Positions 1 through 7,162 of a stretch of DNA of 48,360 nt are shown one piece after another. Each line of letters begins with the position of its first letter. Position 1 is the stretch's first letter. The position numbers and the translations under genes were made by a program. The notes under the pieces are model-generated. The model was not told the DNA's origin. It was given only the letters and a program-made list of their open reading frames with translations, and ran no database searches. Source of the DNA: a virus; the IMG/VR virus record IMGVR_UViG_3300017917_004546, positions 1 to 48,360 of that record. One strand, written 5' to 3'.

Positions 1-520
1 GTGGTGGTGGTGGCGGTGGTGGTGGTGGTGGTGGTGGTGGTGGTGAACAACCTTCGCTACTACAAGAAGGACACTGAGGACAAGCAGATGCGCCGCCGCC
101 TTCTTCTATACATTGGCCACATGTTGGGCTAGAAGGATTGGTATCACAAAATAGAAATTTACTACAGCACGGATCTTGTTCTGGACAAGGATCATTTTGA
201 GTACATACTTTTTCTAATTCAGCTGGACAACAACCATCAATTTGATTAAAAATTATATTACAATCATTTTCATCTTTACCCATATAACAACTGCCAACTG
301 GCAATGGAGCAGAAAATTGTCCTGGGCAATCAGTATTAGGATCAGATACAAAAGGACCAATACTACCACAATAACAGTCATCAGGAGGATTTGCAATATA
401 TGGCATTGCACATTGATCATATTCCGCACAATCAACTTTTGAAATAATTATACAATAGCCGCATACTCCACCTTCATATCCTAAACTATTGATTGTGTCT
501 TGTAGTTGTAATTTTTTCAT
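1..520 (-). CDS. Cys-rich protein with polyproline tract (3' end outside window)
   Basis: An open frame starts at ATG 518-520 and runs off the left edge without a stop, giving 173 visible codons. The protein is cysteine-rich, with many short-spaced Cys pairs (CGYC, CYCG, CC, CPQCPSC). From position 43 leftward it becomes a run of 14 proline codons, nearly all CCA, which on the plus strand appears as a GTG/GGT microsatellite. Many disulphides followed by a polyproline linker would suit an extracellular or virion appendage protein, but I recognise no family. A terminator lies just upstream, so it probably has its own promoter; the sequence before the ATG is very AT-rich with no clear Shine-Dalgarno. 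Confidence 0.7.
   Translation of the reverse strand, partial: MKKLQLQDTINSLGYEGGVCGYCIIISKVDCAEYDQCAMPYIANPPDDCYCGSIGPFVSDPNTDCPGQFSAPLPVGSCYMGKDENDCNIIFNQIDGCCPAELEKVCTQNDPCPEQDPCCSKFLFCDTNPSSPTCGQCIEEGGGASACPQCPSCSSEGCSPPPPPPPPPPPPPP
2..43. repeat. Trinucleotide (CCA)n proline-codon microsatellite
   Basis: Fourteen consecutive trinucleotides read as proline codons on the minus strand, all CCA except one CCG at 14-16. The tract lies in frame inside the Cys-rich gene and reaches the window edge, so its full length is unknown. Such tracts are prone to slippage. Confidence 0.9.
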
Positions 521-537
521 TATTAAATTTTATATAT

Positions 538-574
538 AAAAAAAATAAGCCAAGGTTATTAGCCCTGGCTTATT
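538..574 (-). terminator. Rho-independent terminator after the 601-1128 gene
   Basis: On the minus strand a 9-bp stem (566-574 pairing with 544-552), extended by a few further GC pairs, is followed directly by a run of eight T (538-545). This is the classical intrinsic terminator layout. It separates the 175-residue protein gene from the Cys-rich gene downstream. Confidence 0.85.
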
Positions 575-600
575 ATAAAAATTAAATTGATAAATTATAA

Positions 601-1128
601 TCAGCCGGTTTTAGCCTTATAATTATCTTGAACTGGAACCTTAGCTCCTGTTTTGTATACCAATTCGCCAGGAACACTACGAGTTGGTGTTGCTGCTTCG
701 TCTGTGCCTGGACTTTCTGTCGTGGCTGTTGGAGGAGTAGTCCAAGTACCAGTATAGATATTCCAGTAACCAGCTCTTATAGCAGTGGCAATTTTATTAA
801 CTTTATAACTTTCTCTTTTATGGAGTAGTCTTAAATTACCAGGAACAAGAGCGCCACTTTGTAAAAATGGCTTACTAACTGTAGCAAGTGTTGTTGTTAC
901 TCTTTTTGCTACTGGTCTTTGGTTATCATATTTGAATGTACCAGCGCTTAAAGCTTTGTCTGTGTCTGCTCCATCTACCACAGTAGAGCCAGAAACACTA
1001 ACATTTTGATCGCCTAAAGCCACATTATCAACAAGTGTTGATGAGCCAGCATTTTTCACAGCACCACCAATATTTTTGGTGCTAGTTGCTGTTACAGCAG
1101 ATGTACCATCGCTTTGAACTGTTGCCAT
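601..1128 (-). CDS. Hypothetical Gly/Ala/Ser/Thr-rich protein, possibly structural
   Basis: A 175-residue protein rich in Gly, Ala, Ser, Thr and Val and without cysteine. The first 60 residues are low-complexity and look beta-rich. A more basic middle follows, then a Pro/Thr-rich stretch. A good GGAG Shine-Dalgarno lies 8 nt before the ATG, and an intrinsic terminator follows. With a TATAAT-like box upstream it looks like a single, possibly highly expressed transcription unit inside the late-type block. That would fit a head-decoration or other virion protein, but I recognise no family and the role is inference. Confidence 0.6.
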   Translation of the reverse strand: MATVQSDGTSAVTATSTKNIGGAVKNAGSSTLVDNVALGDQNVSVSGSTVVDGADTDKALSAGTFKYDNQRPVAKRVTTTLATVSKPFLQSGALVPGNLRLLHKRESYKVNKIATAIRAGYWNIYTGTWTTPPTATTESPGTDEAATPTRSVPGELVYKTGAKVPVQDNYKAKTG

Positions 1129-1160
1129 AATAAAATCTCCATTATGTTAGGAATGCAACA

Positions 1161-1171
1161 GATTATACACC
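1161..1171 (-). promoter_or_regulatory. Candidate -10 box with recurrent GGTGTAT motif
   Basis: The minus strand reads GGTGTATAATC, containing a perfect TATAAT (1162-1167), about 35 nt before the ATG of the 175-residue protein. The hexamer 17 nt upstream (TTCATC) is a poor -35. GGTGTAT recurs before other genes in this window, so it may be a phage-specific promoter element. Confidence 0.35.
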
Positions 1172-1177
1172 AAAAAA

Positions 1178-1828
1178 TTATATTGATGAAATATTTTGAT
1201 TAAATAATTTTAATCCATTAATATTATTAACTCTGATACCGGCCATACCAGACTTGATAATATTATCTATATGCTCTTTTGTCCAAATATTTCCAGTAAG
1301 AATAATATTTATATTTACGTTTTTTTTACTAATCATACTAGCAGCAATAATATTATCATTAATATCATCTAAAAAGTATCCTGTTGATAAAAGAATAGTA
1401 GAAATACCAAAATCTAACAAAATTTGTGTTAACTTATATAATAATTCGTAAGAATATTTTCTGTATTCTAATATATATCGTATATCAATATTATGTTCTA
1501 TTCCTAGATTATTAAAATTTTTAATATCCTCTCTAAATTTATCATATTTTCTATTTCCGATCAATTGAGCAGGAAATGTTATGTCTAGGATTCTTGCTCC
1601 GTTTTTTATAGCGAACTCTCCCATGGTTAATCTTGTTTTACTATCATTAATACCAATAGGAAAATCTATAGGACAAATAATTGGAATATTAGTTAATTGA
1701 GCAACATTTTTTGCATAATAAGAAAAAACTGAAATATAATCTGGTTTATATTTAATAGCTTCTAGAATAAGTTCTTTGTTCTCATGTTCATTGAGGGTAT
1801 AATCATGTTGACAAAACTCTAGAAGCAT
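1178..1828 (-). CDS. DeoC-like TIM-barrel protein lacking the Schiff-base lysine
   Basis: A 216-residue protein with the layout of deoxyribose-phosphate aldolase. Residues around 50-80 match the segment of DeoC that carries strand 3 and the conserved Asp (GARILDI). An STG motif near residue 150 matches the KTSTG active-site strand, and TGNIWTKEHID near 180 matches the GGVRT phosphate loop. The position of the Schiff-base lysine before STG is leucine here, so classical aldolase activity is unlikely. It starts 26 nt inside the end of the ClpP-like gene, with an AAGGA Shine-Dalgarno 8 nt before the ATG. It may be a binding protein or a divergent enzyme of the fold. Confidence 0.6.
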   Translation of the reverse strand: MLLEFCQHDYTLNEHENKELILEAIKYKPDYISVFSYYAKNVAQLTNIPIICPIDFPIGINDSKTRLTMGEFAIKNGARILDITFPAQLIGNRKYDKFREDIKNFNNLGIEHNIDIRYILEYRKYSYELLYKLTQILLDFGISTILLSTGYFLDDINDNIIAASMISKKNVNINIILTGNIWTKEHIDNIIKSGMAGIRVNNINGLKLFNQNISSI

Positions 1829-2504
1829 TATTTTTATTCCTTTTTAAGGATTTTATACTGTCTATTGTTGTATAAGGTTTATGACCCAAAATACCGTCTG
1901 CAAAGTTATACTGTACCGCTTCTGTTGCTGTTAATATCCAATCACATTGATTTGCTAATTGCGACTGAATATGTTTTTTTGCCATTAACTTTTTCCAATT
2001 TTTACTTTTTGCCATCTCACCTTGAATACACCGTTCAGTAAATATATCTATCATCTTATCGCATTCTCTCTCATTCCATTTTAGACTACTTGCTGCTGCT
2101 TTACTATGTTCGCTGTCAAGACTTATACTACCATAATGAATCATCATTGTAACATTAGGCATAAGTATTCTAACATTAGGAGCTTGTAATATAACACTAC
2201 TAGCAGACTGTACTTTTCCATAAGCTAAAATAATAGTTTTAGATTTACTATGCTTAATTGTATCATAAATCCCTAAACAGTCTTCCCAATCACCGCCCGG
2301 CATGTGCATATGAATAAGAATAGGATCACTAGACATAAGATTTAAGTATCTCATATTTTTTTCAAACATTATAGCGCTTCTATAATCAACCCCAGATTCT
2401 TCATCGCCATCGCTAATGTAAGAATGTAAAAAAATTTCTCTATTTTTAGCATCTAAATTATATGTATGTATTGATAAAAGATCAGAATCATTATTGATGG
2501 GCAT
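1803..2504 (-). CDS. ClpP-like serine protease, probable head-maturation protease
   Basis: A 233-residue protein of the ClpP/crotonase fold. The MHMPGGDWED segment matches the ClpP oxyanion-loop region. QSASSV carries the nucleophile Ser, MMIHYGS the catalytic His, and CDWILTATEAVQYNFAD the acidic residue and the conserved end of the fold. ClpP-type proteases serve as prohead proteases in many tailed phages, and this gene lies in a late-type block. A soluble, Clp-like role cannot be excluded, because no capsid gene is visible in the window. It overlaps its upstream neighbour by 14 nt and its downstream neighbour by 26 nt, implying coupled translation. Confidence 0.75.
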   Translation of the reverse strand: MPINNDSDLLSIHTYNLDAKNREIFLHSYISDGDEESGVDYRSAIMFEKNMRYLNLMSSDPILIHMHMPGGDWEDCLGIYDTIKHSKSKTIILAYGKVQSASSVILQAPNVRILMPNVTMMIHYGSISLDSEHSKAAASSLKWNERECDKMIDIFTERCIQGEMAKSKNWKKLMAKKHIQSQLANQCDWILTATEAVQYNFADGILGHKPYTTIDSIKSLKRNKNNASRVLST

Positions 2505-2937
2505 TAGTTAATTCCTTATAAACATTTTTATTAATAGTTCTCATAACAGTAGAGTCTTCAAAGGCTTTGCCAACACTAATTCTAAATCTATATCTTGTAT
2601 AAACGTCTAAGGTTTCTACACCCTCTGTAATCTCGATAGTTTCGGCCACTTTTCTAGTTATATCAAAATTAGTATGTCCCATCCAAAAATTAAAAATTTT
2701 ACTACTAGATGTATGATCATTAACTGGAATTATTCCCATCGGTGTTGTGATAACTTTAACACCGTAACGAATTCTTTTATCTGCTAAAAATTCTTCAATT
2801 TTACTTTTATCTTGGGTATCGTCTTCGGAATCCTCATTCTCTTCTATTGTGTAATTATCGAATTCTTCTTTAGTTTCATCGTCTCTACCAAAAGGATCTA
2901 TCCATTTTTGCCATACAATTATATTATCATTTTGCAT
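2491..2937 (-). CDS. Hypothetical phage protein with acidic linker
   Basis: A 148-residue protein. Residues 18-48 are dominated by Asp and Glu. The rest looks globular and beta-rich, with a TPMGIIPVNDHT segment and a conserved-looking FWMGHTNFDIT segment. It opens the ClpP-like operon behind a candidate TTGAGC/TAGTAT promoter, with AAGGAAC as ribosome site. No family is recognised. Position suggests a virion or assembly role. Confidence 0.65.
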   Translation of the reverse strand: MQNDNIIVWQKWIDPFGRDDETKEEFDNYTIEENEDSEDDTQDKSKIEEFLADKRIRYGVKVITTPMGIIPVNDHTSSSKIFNFWMGHTNFDITRKVAETIEITEGVETLDVYTRYRFRISVGKAFEDSTVMRTINKNVYKELTNAHQ

Positions 2938-2967
2938 AGTATGTTCCTTATTTGGTATATTAGCTCC

Positions 2968-2996
2968 ATACTAATACACCCTTATAATAGGCTCAA
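2968..2996 (-). promoter_or_regulatory. Candidate sigma70-like promoter for the ClpP-like operon
   Basis: On the minus strand TTGAGC (2991-2996) is separated by 17 nt from TAGTAT (2968-2973), about 30 nt before the first gene of the operon. The spacer contains the recurrent GGGTGTATTAG motif (2971-2981). The 10-mer GGTGTATTAG also occurs at 41106-41115. Confidence 0.4.
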
Positions 2997-3018
2997 AAAA
3001 TGCAGAAAAAAGCCTATT
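2986..3018. other. Intergenic inverted repeat
   Basis: An 8-bp perfect inverted repeat, AATAGGCT (2986-2993) and AGCCTATT (3011-3018), encloses a 17-nt loop between two genes of the same strand. There is no clear T-run on the minus side, so it may be a weak terminator or a processing hairpin. It overlaps the -35 region of the candidate promoter. Confidence 0.4.
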
Positions 3019-3024
3019 TTATTG

Positions 3025-3456
3025 TTAAATGGATTTAAAGACGGAAGATGGTTTAATTAAAGGACCATTATCTTTTTTAGATGATTTAAATTCTTCTTGT
3101 AGCAGATTATGAAAAAATAAAATATTATCTAATAATAAAGTTTTTTTATCATTATTCATATTGATTTTTTTAAGATCTTTAATTACTCGTAATAATTCTT
3201 TTTTCATTAAACCATTATTTATTAATACTATTAGATTGGCTGCGTTTTCAGCTAATTGAGCAATATCTTCAACTATATCCTCTTTAACTTCTTTAGTAAA
3301 AAATACTATATCAATATTATTCTCATTAGTTAATTTAAAACTAATCTCACAAACATAAGACTCTGTTTCTGTGATATTTTTAATGTCTTCTGGTCCTGGA
3401 ATAATAATTTTATTTTTATAGAATATCTTCTTAAGTAAAGTATATAGAAATTTCAT
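3025..3456 (-). CDS. Hypothetical protein following the sigma factor
   Basis: A 143-residue protein, mostly helical in the second half, with a basic, hydrophobic N-terminus and no recognised domain. Its ATG overlaps the sigma-factor stop in a TAATG junction, so the two are translationally coupled. Such coupling raises the possibility of a sigma-associated partner such as a co-activator or anti-sigma factor, but nothing in its sequence shows this. Confidence 0.6.
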   Translation of the reverse strand: MKFLYTLLKKIFYKNKIIIPGPEDIKNITETESYVCEISFKLTNENNIDIVFFTKEVKEDIVEDIAQLAENAANLIVLINNGLMKKELLRVIKDLKKINMNNDKKTLLLDNILFFHNLLQEEFKSSKKDNGPLIKPSSVFKSI

Positions 3457-4028
3457 TATGCTAATGCTCTTATTGATCCTATTGCTCTTTTAATACTTTG
3501 TCTTATGGCCTCTCTGGTTACTCCATAGTGTTTACCAATTTCCGCCAAACTCATGTTTTCAAAATAGTATTTATGTATCTGATCTTTTTGTTTATCGCTT
3601 AATATAGAGGAATTAAGAATAAAAGATATATCATTATGGGTATTAGATTCTTGCTCATTCTCTATAATAATATCTAATGGATCTCTACTATTTTTATCAG
3701 AAATAGTTGAGTACATGGTATTGCTATTATCATCTAAGACAAAATCCAAACTACTCAACTTTTTACTTTTGTATTGTTTGGTTACATATGTTTTAATTGC
3801 CCAAAGACCACACTGATTTCTGTAAGAATACAATGTTTTCTTTCCGTGTCCAGAGCCTTCTCTATTGGGATCAAAATTTTTATCGGCATTCATTAATGCT
3901 ACAGCCACATCGCTTATGGCATCTTCGTCATTAAGCATATGCTTAACAATAAACTTTGGTGCAAACTTATTGATAATCTTTTTAGATAACATTAAGTATG
4001 TAGATAGACTCTCGTATTTTTTTTCCAT
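3456..4028 (-). CDS. RNA polymerase sigma-70-family factor (phage late-type)
   Basis: A 190-residue small sigma factor. The N-terminal half carries a region-2-like helical segment including DAISDVAVALMNADKNFDPNR and a WAIKTYV stretch. The C-terminus has a clear region-4 helix-turn-helix (MSLAEIGKHYGVTREAIRQSIKRAI). The start is placed at the ATG behind GAGG with a 9-nt gap; a TTG five codons upstream has no such site. Stand-alone sigma factors of this size direct host RNA polymerase to late promoters in several large phages. It sits at the centre of the virion-type block, consistent with that role. Confidence 0.85.
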   Translation of the reverse strand: MEKKYESLSTYLMLSKKIINKFAPKFIVKHMLNDEDAISDVAVALMNADKNFDPNREGSGHGKKTLYSYRNQCGLWAIKTYVTKQYKSKKLSSLDFVLDDNSNTMYSTISDKNSRDPLDIIIENEQESNTHNDISFILNSSILSDKQKDQIHKYYFENMSLAEIGKHYGVTREAIRQSIKRAIGSIRALA

Positions 4029-4073
4029 AATCAAAATCCTCAAAAGGTTAATAAAAATTTATAATAATATCAA

Positions 4074-4811
4074 CTATTTACTAAGTTTTTTCCACTGTTC
4101 AGAATCTGGTCTGTCTTTGTCTCCTGGTTTTGCTGGCTTATAATTTTTCCCTTCTCTTTCTTTTTTCTTTCGAATATTTTCCCATAGACCAGGAAGATTC
4201 TTTGCTGCGTCTGCTGCTTCTGTATCGGTTTCACTCTCTCCGAACATTAGAAAATTGTGTATCGTTAGCATATAATCTTCTGTAACAGCAATTTTACCCT
4301 GTAGCCAGCTTTCTGTCAAGCCGTCTTTTATGGTTCCATTCTCAACAGCATCAACAATAGCCTGTGCGTGTTTTGCGATAGATTTTATTGAACCAAGACT
4401 CATTTGATAAAAATCATATTTATATTCCATAAGTTCCATTTCTGGACTTTCAACTTCCATTTCTTCTACCTGTGTAAAATCAGTATCTTCTGCTTTACTT
4501 TTTTTTATACCTAGTTTATCTTTTGTAGCTTCTGGTAAGGCAGCAATAAACTCTGGTCCTTTACGTTTTGCCATCTTGTATAGCTTATTTAAGAAAGCAT
4601 CATAACTCATATTACCTTTCATTCGTCCAAAATTACTTATTGCATCGGGTATATCTTGAGGGGTTACTATCGGGAAAGATCTAGTTTCTGGAAATAAAAA
4701 GTCACTATCTTTAAGATCGCTACGTTTTTGTCCTTTATAAGTTTTTTGTGTTGTTTGTGCAGATTTTATAGACTCTTGAATACCATTTAATATATTATTA
4801 TATCTTGACAT
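4074..4811 (-). CDS. Conserved phage protein, possible scaffold or head-associated
   Basis: A 245-residue, highly charged protein. Residues 36-95 hold the best-conserved-looking part (DFLFPETRSFPIVTPQDIPD and a Tyr/Lys-rich helix ending in GPEFIAALP). A Glu/Met-rich linker and a helical segment follow. The C-terminus is a Lys-, Pro- and Asp-rich tail. I associate similar sequences with head-assembly regions of environmental phages, but a specific function is not established. An AAGGAATTATT sequence precedes the ATG, and the gene directly follows the PAP2 gene. Confidence 0.6.
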   Translation of the reverse strand: MSRYNNILNGIQESIKSAQTTQKTYKGQKRSDLKDSDFLFPETRSFPIVTPQDIPDAISNFGRMKGNMSYDAFLNKLYKMAKRKGPEFIAALPEATKDKLGIKKSKAEDTDFTQVEEMEVESPEMELMEYKYDFYQMSLGSIKSIAKHAQAIVDAVENGTIKDGLTESWLQGKIAVTEDYMLTIHNFLMFGESETDTEAADAAKNLPGLWENIRKKKEREGKNYKPAKPGDKDRPDSEQWKKLSK

Positions 4812-4812
4812 T

Positions 4813-5466
4813 TTAATAATTCCTTAATTTTGGATTTAATATTTTAAATAAATAGTCAGCAAAAATAATTGATGCTTCATTGTCAGAAGGAAAATGAACC
4901 CCTTGTATAACTCTAGCAAAACCAGTTATTTTAACTATATTATCTAGTTCAACAAAACTTATTTGTGGAAACATATCATGCAATATATTTGCTACCAATT
5001 TACTATACACCGTATGTCCAGAAGGATACGATGGAGTATCTATGGTATCGGTTATTATCATATTAATTGGTATATTATAGTATTTTGCCAATTGATACGG
5101 CCTTGGTCTATTCCAAAAAGATTTAATATTTTTTAAAACTGGTAATATTATGTTATAAAATTCATTAATATGTTTTTGTGGATACTGTAGATTATATTTA
5201 GCTAATAATGATATAAAAAAAGAATCAGTATCTGTATCTATGCTATAAATTAATTTTATGTCTTTTTCTGTTCTATTACTAGTAAGTTTACCTATATTTT
5301 CTAACTCTCTAATAGTGACTTTACTACTATTTAAAGGAGGTTTAATTAAAATATTTTTCCAATTTATAGATCTAATAATATCTGGTATGGGTAACTCTAT
5401 ATATGCTGTTGCATATGTCAGATTATCAATATTTTGTGATAATAACAATCTAGAGATATGATTCAT
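4813..5466 (-). CDS. PAP2-superfamily phosphatase (class A acid phosphatase-like)
   Basis: A 217-residue protein with all three PAP2 motifs. K115 to R122-P123 fits KX6RP, P148-S-G-H151 fits PSGH, and R185 to H191 to D195 fits the (S)RX5HX3D motif with Ala in place of the first Ser. These residues make the phospho-histidine active site of vanadate-type phosphatases that act on phospholipid phosphates or soluble phosphomonoesters. I see no convincing signal peptide or row of membrane helices, so it resembles soluble class A or haloperoxidase-type members. Why a virion-type block carries it is unclear; it could process lipid-linked phosphate or undecaprenyl pyrophosphate at the envelope. Confidence 0.85.
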   Translation of the reverse strand: MNHISRLLLSQNIDNLTYATAYIELPIPDIIRSINWKNILIKPPLNSSKVTIRELENIGKLTSNRTEKDIKLIYSIDTDTDSFFISLLAKYNLQYPQKHINEFYNIILPVLKNIKSFWNRPRPYQLAKYYNIPINMIITDTIDTPSYPSGHTVYSKLVANILHDMFPQISFVELDNIVKITGFARVIQGVHFPSDNEASIIFADYLFKILNPKLRNY

Positions 5467-5469
5467 GGT

Positions 5470-5898
5470 CTAACTATCGCCTAGTGGCCCACCAGTGATC
5501 CAGGCATCGCATGTCCTGTCTCCAGCGCATTTAAAATCAAATAATTCACAATATCCAAGATTAGCTTCATCTATTATATCTTTTGCAATATCTTCTTCGT
5601 TGATTGATGTGGACGCTATACCTTTTTCAATACATCTTCTCATTTTTTCTTTTATTACAAAAGCAGCACAGTTTTTACATCTCATAGTTTGTGCTTCTTC
5701 AACTGATGTTTTAAATAATTCTGCTTTTTTTTGCCAAAAATTATTATTATCTAATTCTGGATTGGCTGGTCCATAATTAGCTTTTTCAACACAAATTTTT
5801 CTATTATATAAATTTAAACTAATATCTTGAGTAGCTGGTGGACACTCTATATTTGTTTGTATTGAATCCAATAGTTCTTCGGATCTAGACTTAAACAT
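5470..5898 (-). CDS. Cys-cluster conserved phage protein
   Basis: A 142-residue protein whose C-terminal half has an ordered cysteine set: CKNC near residue 75, a single Cys near 88, then GYCELFDFKCAGDRTCDAW near 116-133, ending in a Gly-rich tail. The layout suits a bound zinc or iron-sulfur cluster. I have seen the closing Cys-Asp-Trp pattern in phage structural regions without an assigned function. It lies 3 nt upstream of the PAP2 gene in the same operon. Confidence 0.65.
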   Translation of the reverse strand: MFKSRSEELLDSIQTNIECPPATQDISLNLYNRKICVEKANYGPANPELDNNNFWQKKAELFKTSVEEAQTMRCKNCAAFVIKEKMRRCIEKGIASTSINEEDIAKDIIDEANLGYCELFDFKCAGDRTCDAWITGGPLGDS

Positions 5899-5900
5899 AA

Positions 5901-6401
5901 TTATACCTGTAGTGTTAAGAAGTTATCTAAGCCCATCTGCTCTATAAGTTTTAAATAACTTTCATATAATTCAATACCGTCCTCACTACCTTGCAATAAA
6001 GGAATCATCATATTAGCTGTTAGTTCGTCACCGACTGCTCTTGCTGCGGTAATTGTTGCTCTTTCGGCCGCTGCTGCTTCTCTCACAGACTCAAGATTAT
6101 ATTTGATCATAGCAACCATATCGTGCCTAGTCCATGTTTTGGGACTAACTGTAAGCGGTTGATAATCTATATCAAAAAATTCAAGTCTTTTGATATTGGC
6201 CGCAGCGTGTTCATGTTCTTGATCTGCGTCAGCTTTGATTACTGCTGCTAGTTTTTTATAACCCCATCTGTCTAAATGTACTGCTTGTGCAGTTAATACT
6301 GTGGTTTGTTGCCAATGTATATTTAGGGATTTTTTAAGTAATTCTATGACATTGTCGCTGGAATATCCTGATACTTCTTGAGAAATAGATTTATAATTCA
6401 T
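5901..6401 (-). CDS. Bacterioferritin-like diiron protein, altered metal site
   Basis: A 166-residue four-helix ferritin-like protein. The match to bacterioferritin runs from LKKSLNIHW through QEHEHAAANIKRLEFFD and a helix-3 segment to a last helix closing with LIEQMGLDNFL. By alignment from memory the ligands Glu51, His54, Glu94 and Glu127 are kept, but the positions of Glu18 and His130 look substituted (His and Gly), so ferroxidase activity is uncertain. The start is taken at the ATG with GGAG 9 nt upstream; an ATG 20 codons further upstream has a weaker site. Possible roles are iron storage, oxidative protection or a virion shell component. Confidence 0.75.
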   Translation of the reverse strand: MNYKSISQEVSGYSSDNVIELLKKSLNIHWQQTTVLTAQAVHLDRWGYKKLAAVIKADADQEHEHAAANIKRLEFFDIDYQPLTVSPKTWTRHDMVAMIKYNLESVREAAAAERATITAARAVGDELTANMMIPLLQGSEDGIELYESYLKLIEQMGLDNFLTLQV

Positions 6402-6465
6402 TTTATCGTCTCCATATTTATTTAATAGAATTGGTATGCTATTATCTTTAATATTTGTCATAAAA

Positions 6466-7152
6466 TTACCACGCTTTACAAGACCAATATCTTGCTTTCC
6501 ATTTGGGTCCGGGATTGTCGCAGTTATGTCTTGCTCTAAAGCTTTTACGGCGTTCTGGAATATTTTTTTTGATTTTCATATTTGGATCGCCAAAATTAAC
6601 CTTCACCACATTTCCTTTTTCATTCTTAACATAAACACTAAATTTTTTAGGACCATCAGATGTTCTAAACGGTTTATTAAGAGTAACTTTTCTACCTTGA
6701 TATTCTGATGCTTTACCCATATATACTAGAGGACGACCATTCTTTTTATAGGTATTCATTCTATCAAAATAGAATATTTCATTAGTAGTTGGGTCTGTAT
6801 ATTTATATTTAGCTAGTGCGGATAGATCAAATTCTTCTATTGTTTCTCCAAAGTCTACATAGTCATTATCGTTTGGAATTATTAAATTAGCTAAAGTTAA
6901 TTCTTGATTATTTTCTTCTTCAATATTCTCATCATCTTCTAATTGATCATCTTCCATATATGGATCTTCGCAATCGTTGTCACAACGAAGATATCCGCAT
7001 ACTTGTTGTAGTAAATATCCTTTGGTTTGTCCTATACAAATAGCATATCTTTGTGATGGATTTTCATAATCTTTTACCATAGAATCATTGCCCATACATC
7101 TTGCAATGAAATCTTTTTTAGGTTCGTCTTTATTTGGTTTTGGTATAGGCAT
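6466..7152 (-). CDS. Conserved phage protein with basic CDNPGPKWKARYW C-terminal domain
   Basis: A 228-residue protein. An N-terminal segment (residues 1-55) starts MPIPKPNKDEPKKDF and includes NPSQRYAICIGQ. An Asp/Glu-rich linker covers about 65-100. The C-terminal domain (about 140-228) is basic and ends in a Cys-His-Trp cluster. That domain recurs in marine and T4-like phages near head genes, where its function is unknown. A GGAG site precedes the ATG. It is the promoter-distal end of the sugar block or the first gene of the virion-type block. Confidence 0.65.
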   Translation of the reverse strand: MPIPKPNKDEPKKDFIARCMGNDSMVKDYENPSQRYAICIGQTKGYLLQQVCGYLRCDNDCEDPYMEDDQLEDDENIEEENNQELTLANLIIPNDNDYVDFGETIEEFDLSALAKYKYTDPTTNEIFYFDRMNTYKKNGRPLVYMGKASEYQGRKVTLNKPFRTSDGPKKFSVYVKNEKGNVVKVNFGDPNMKIKKNIPERRKSFRARHNCDNPGPKWKARYWSCKAW

Positions 7153-7162
7153 ATATTATCTC

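Noticed and set aside
1-43. Assembly artefact at the GTG/GGT run
   Set aside because: The run is in frame and continues a long open reading frame as proline codons; an artefact would be expected to break the frame.
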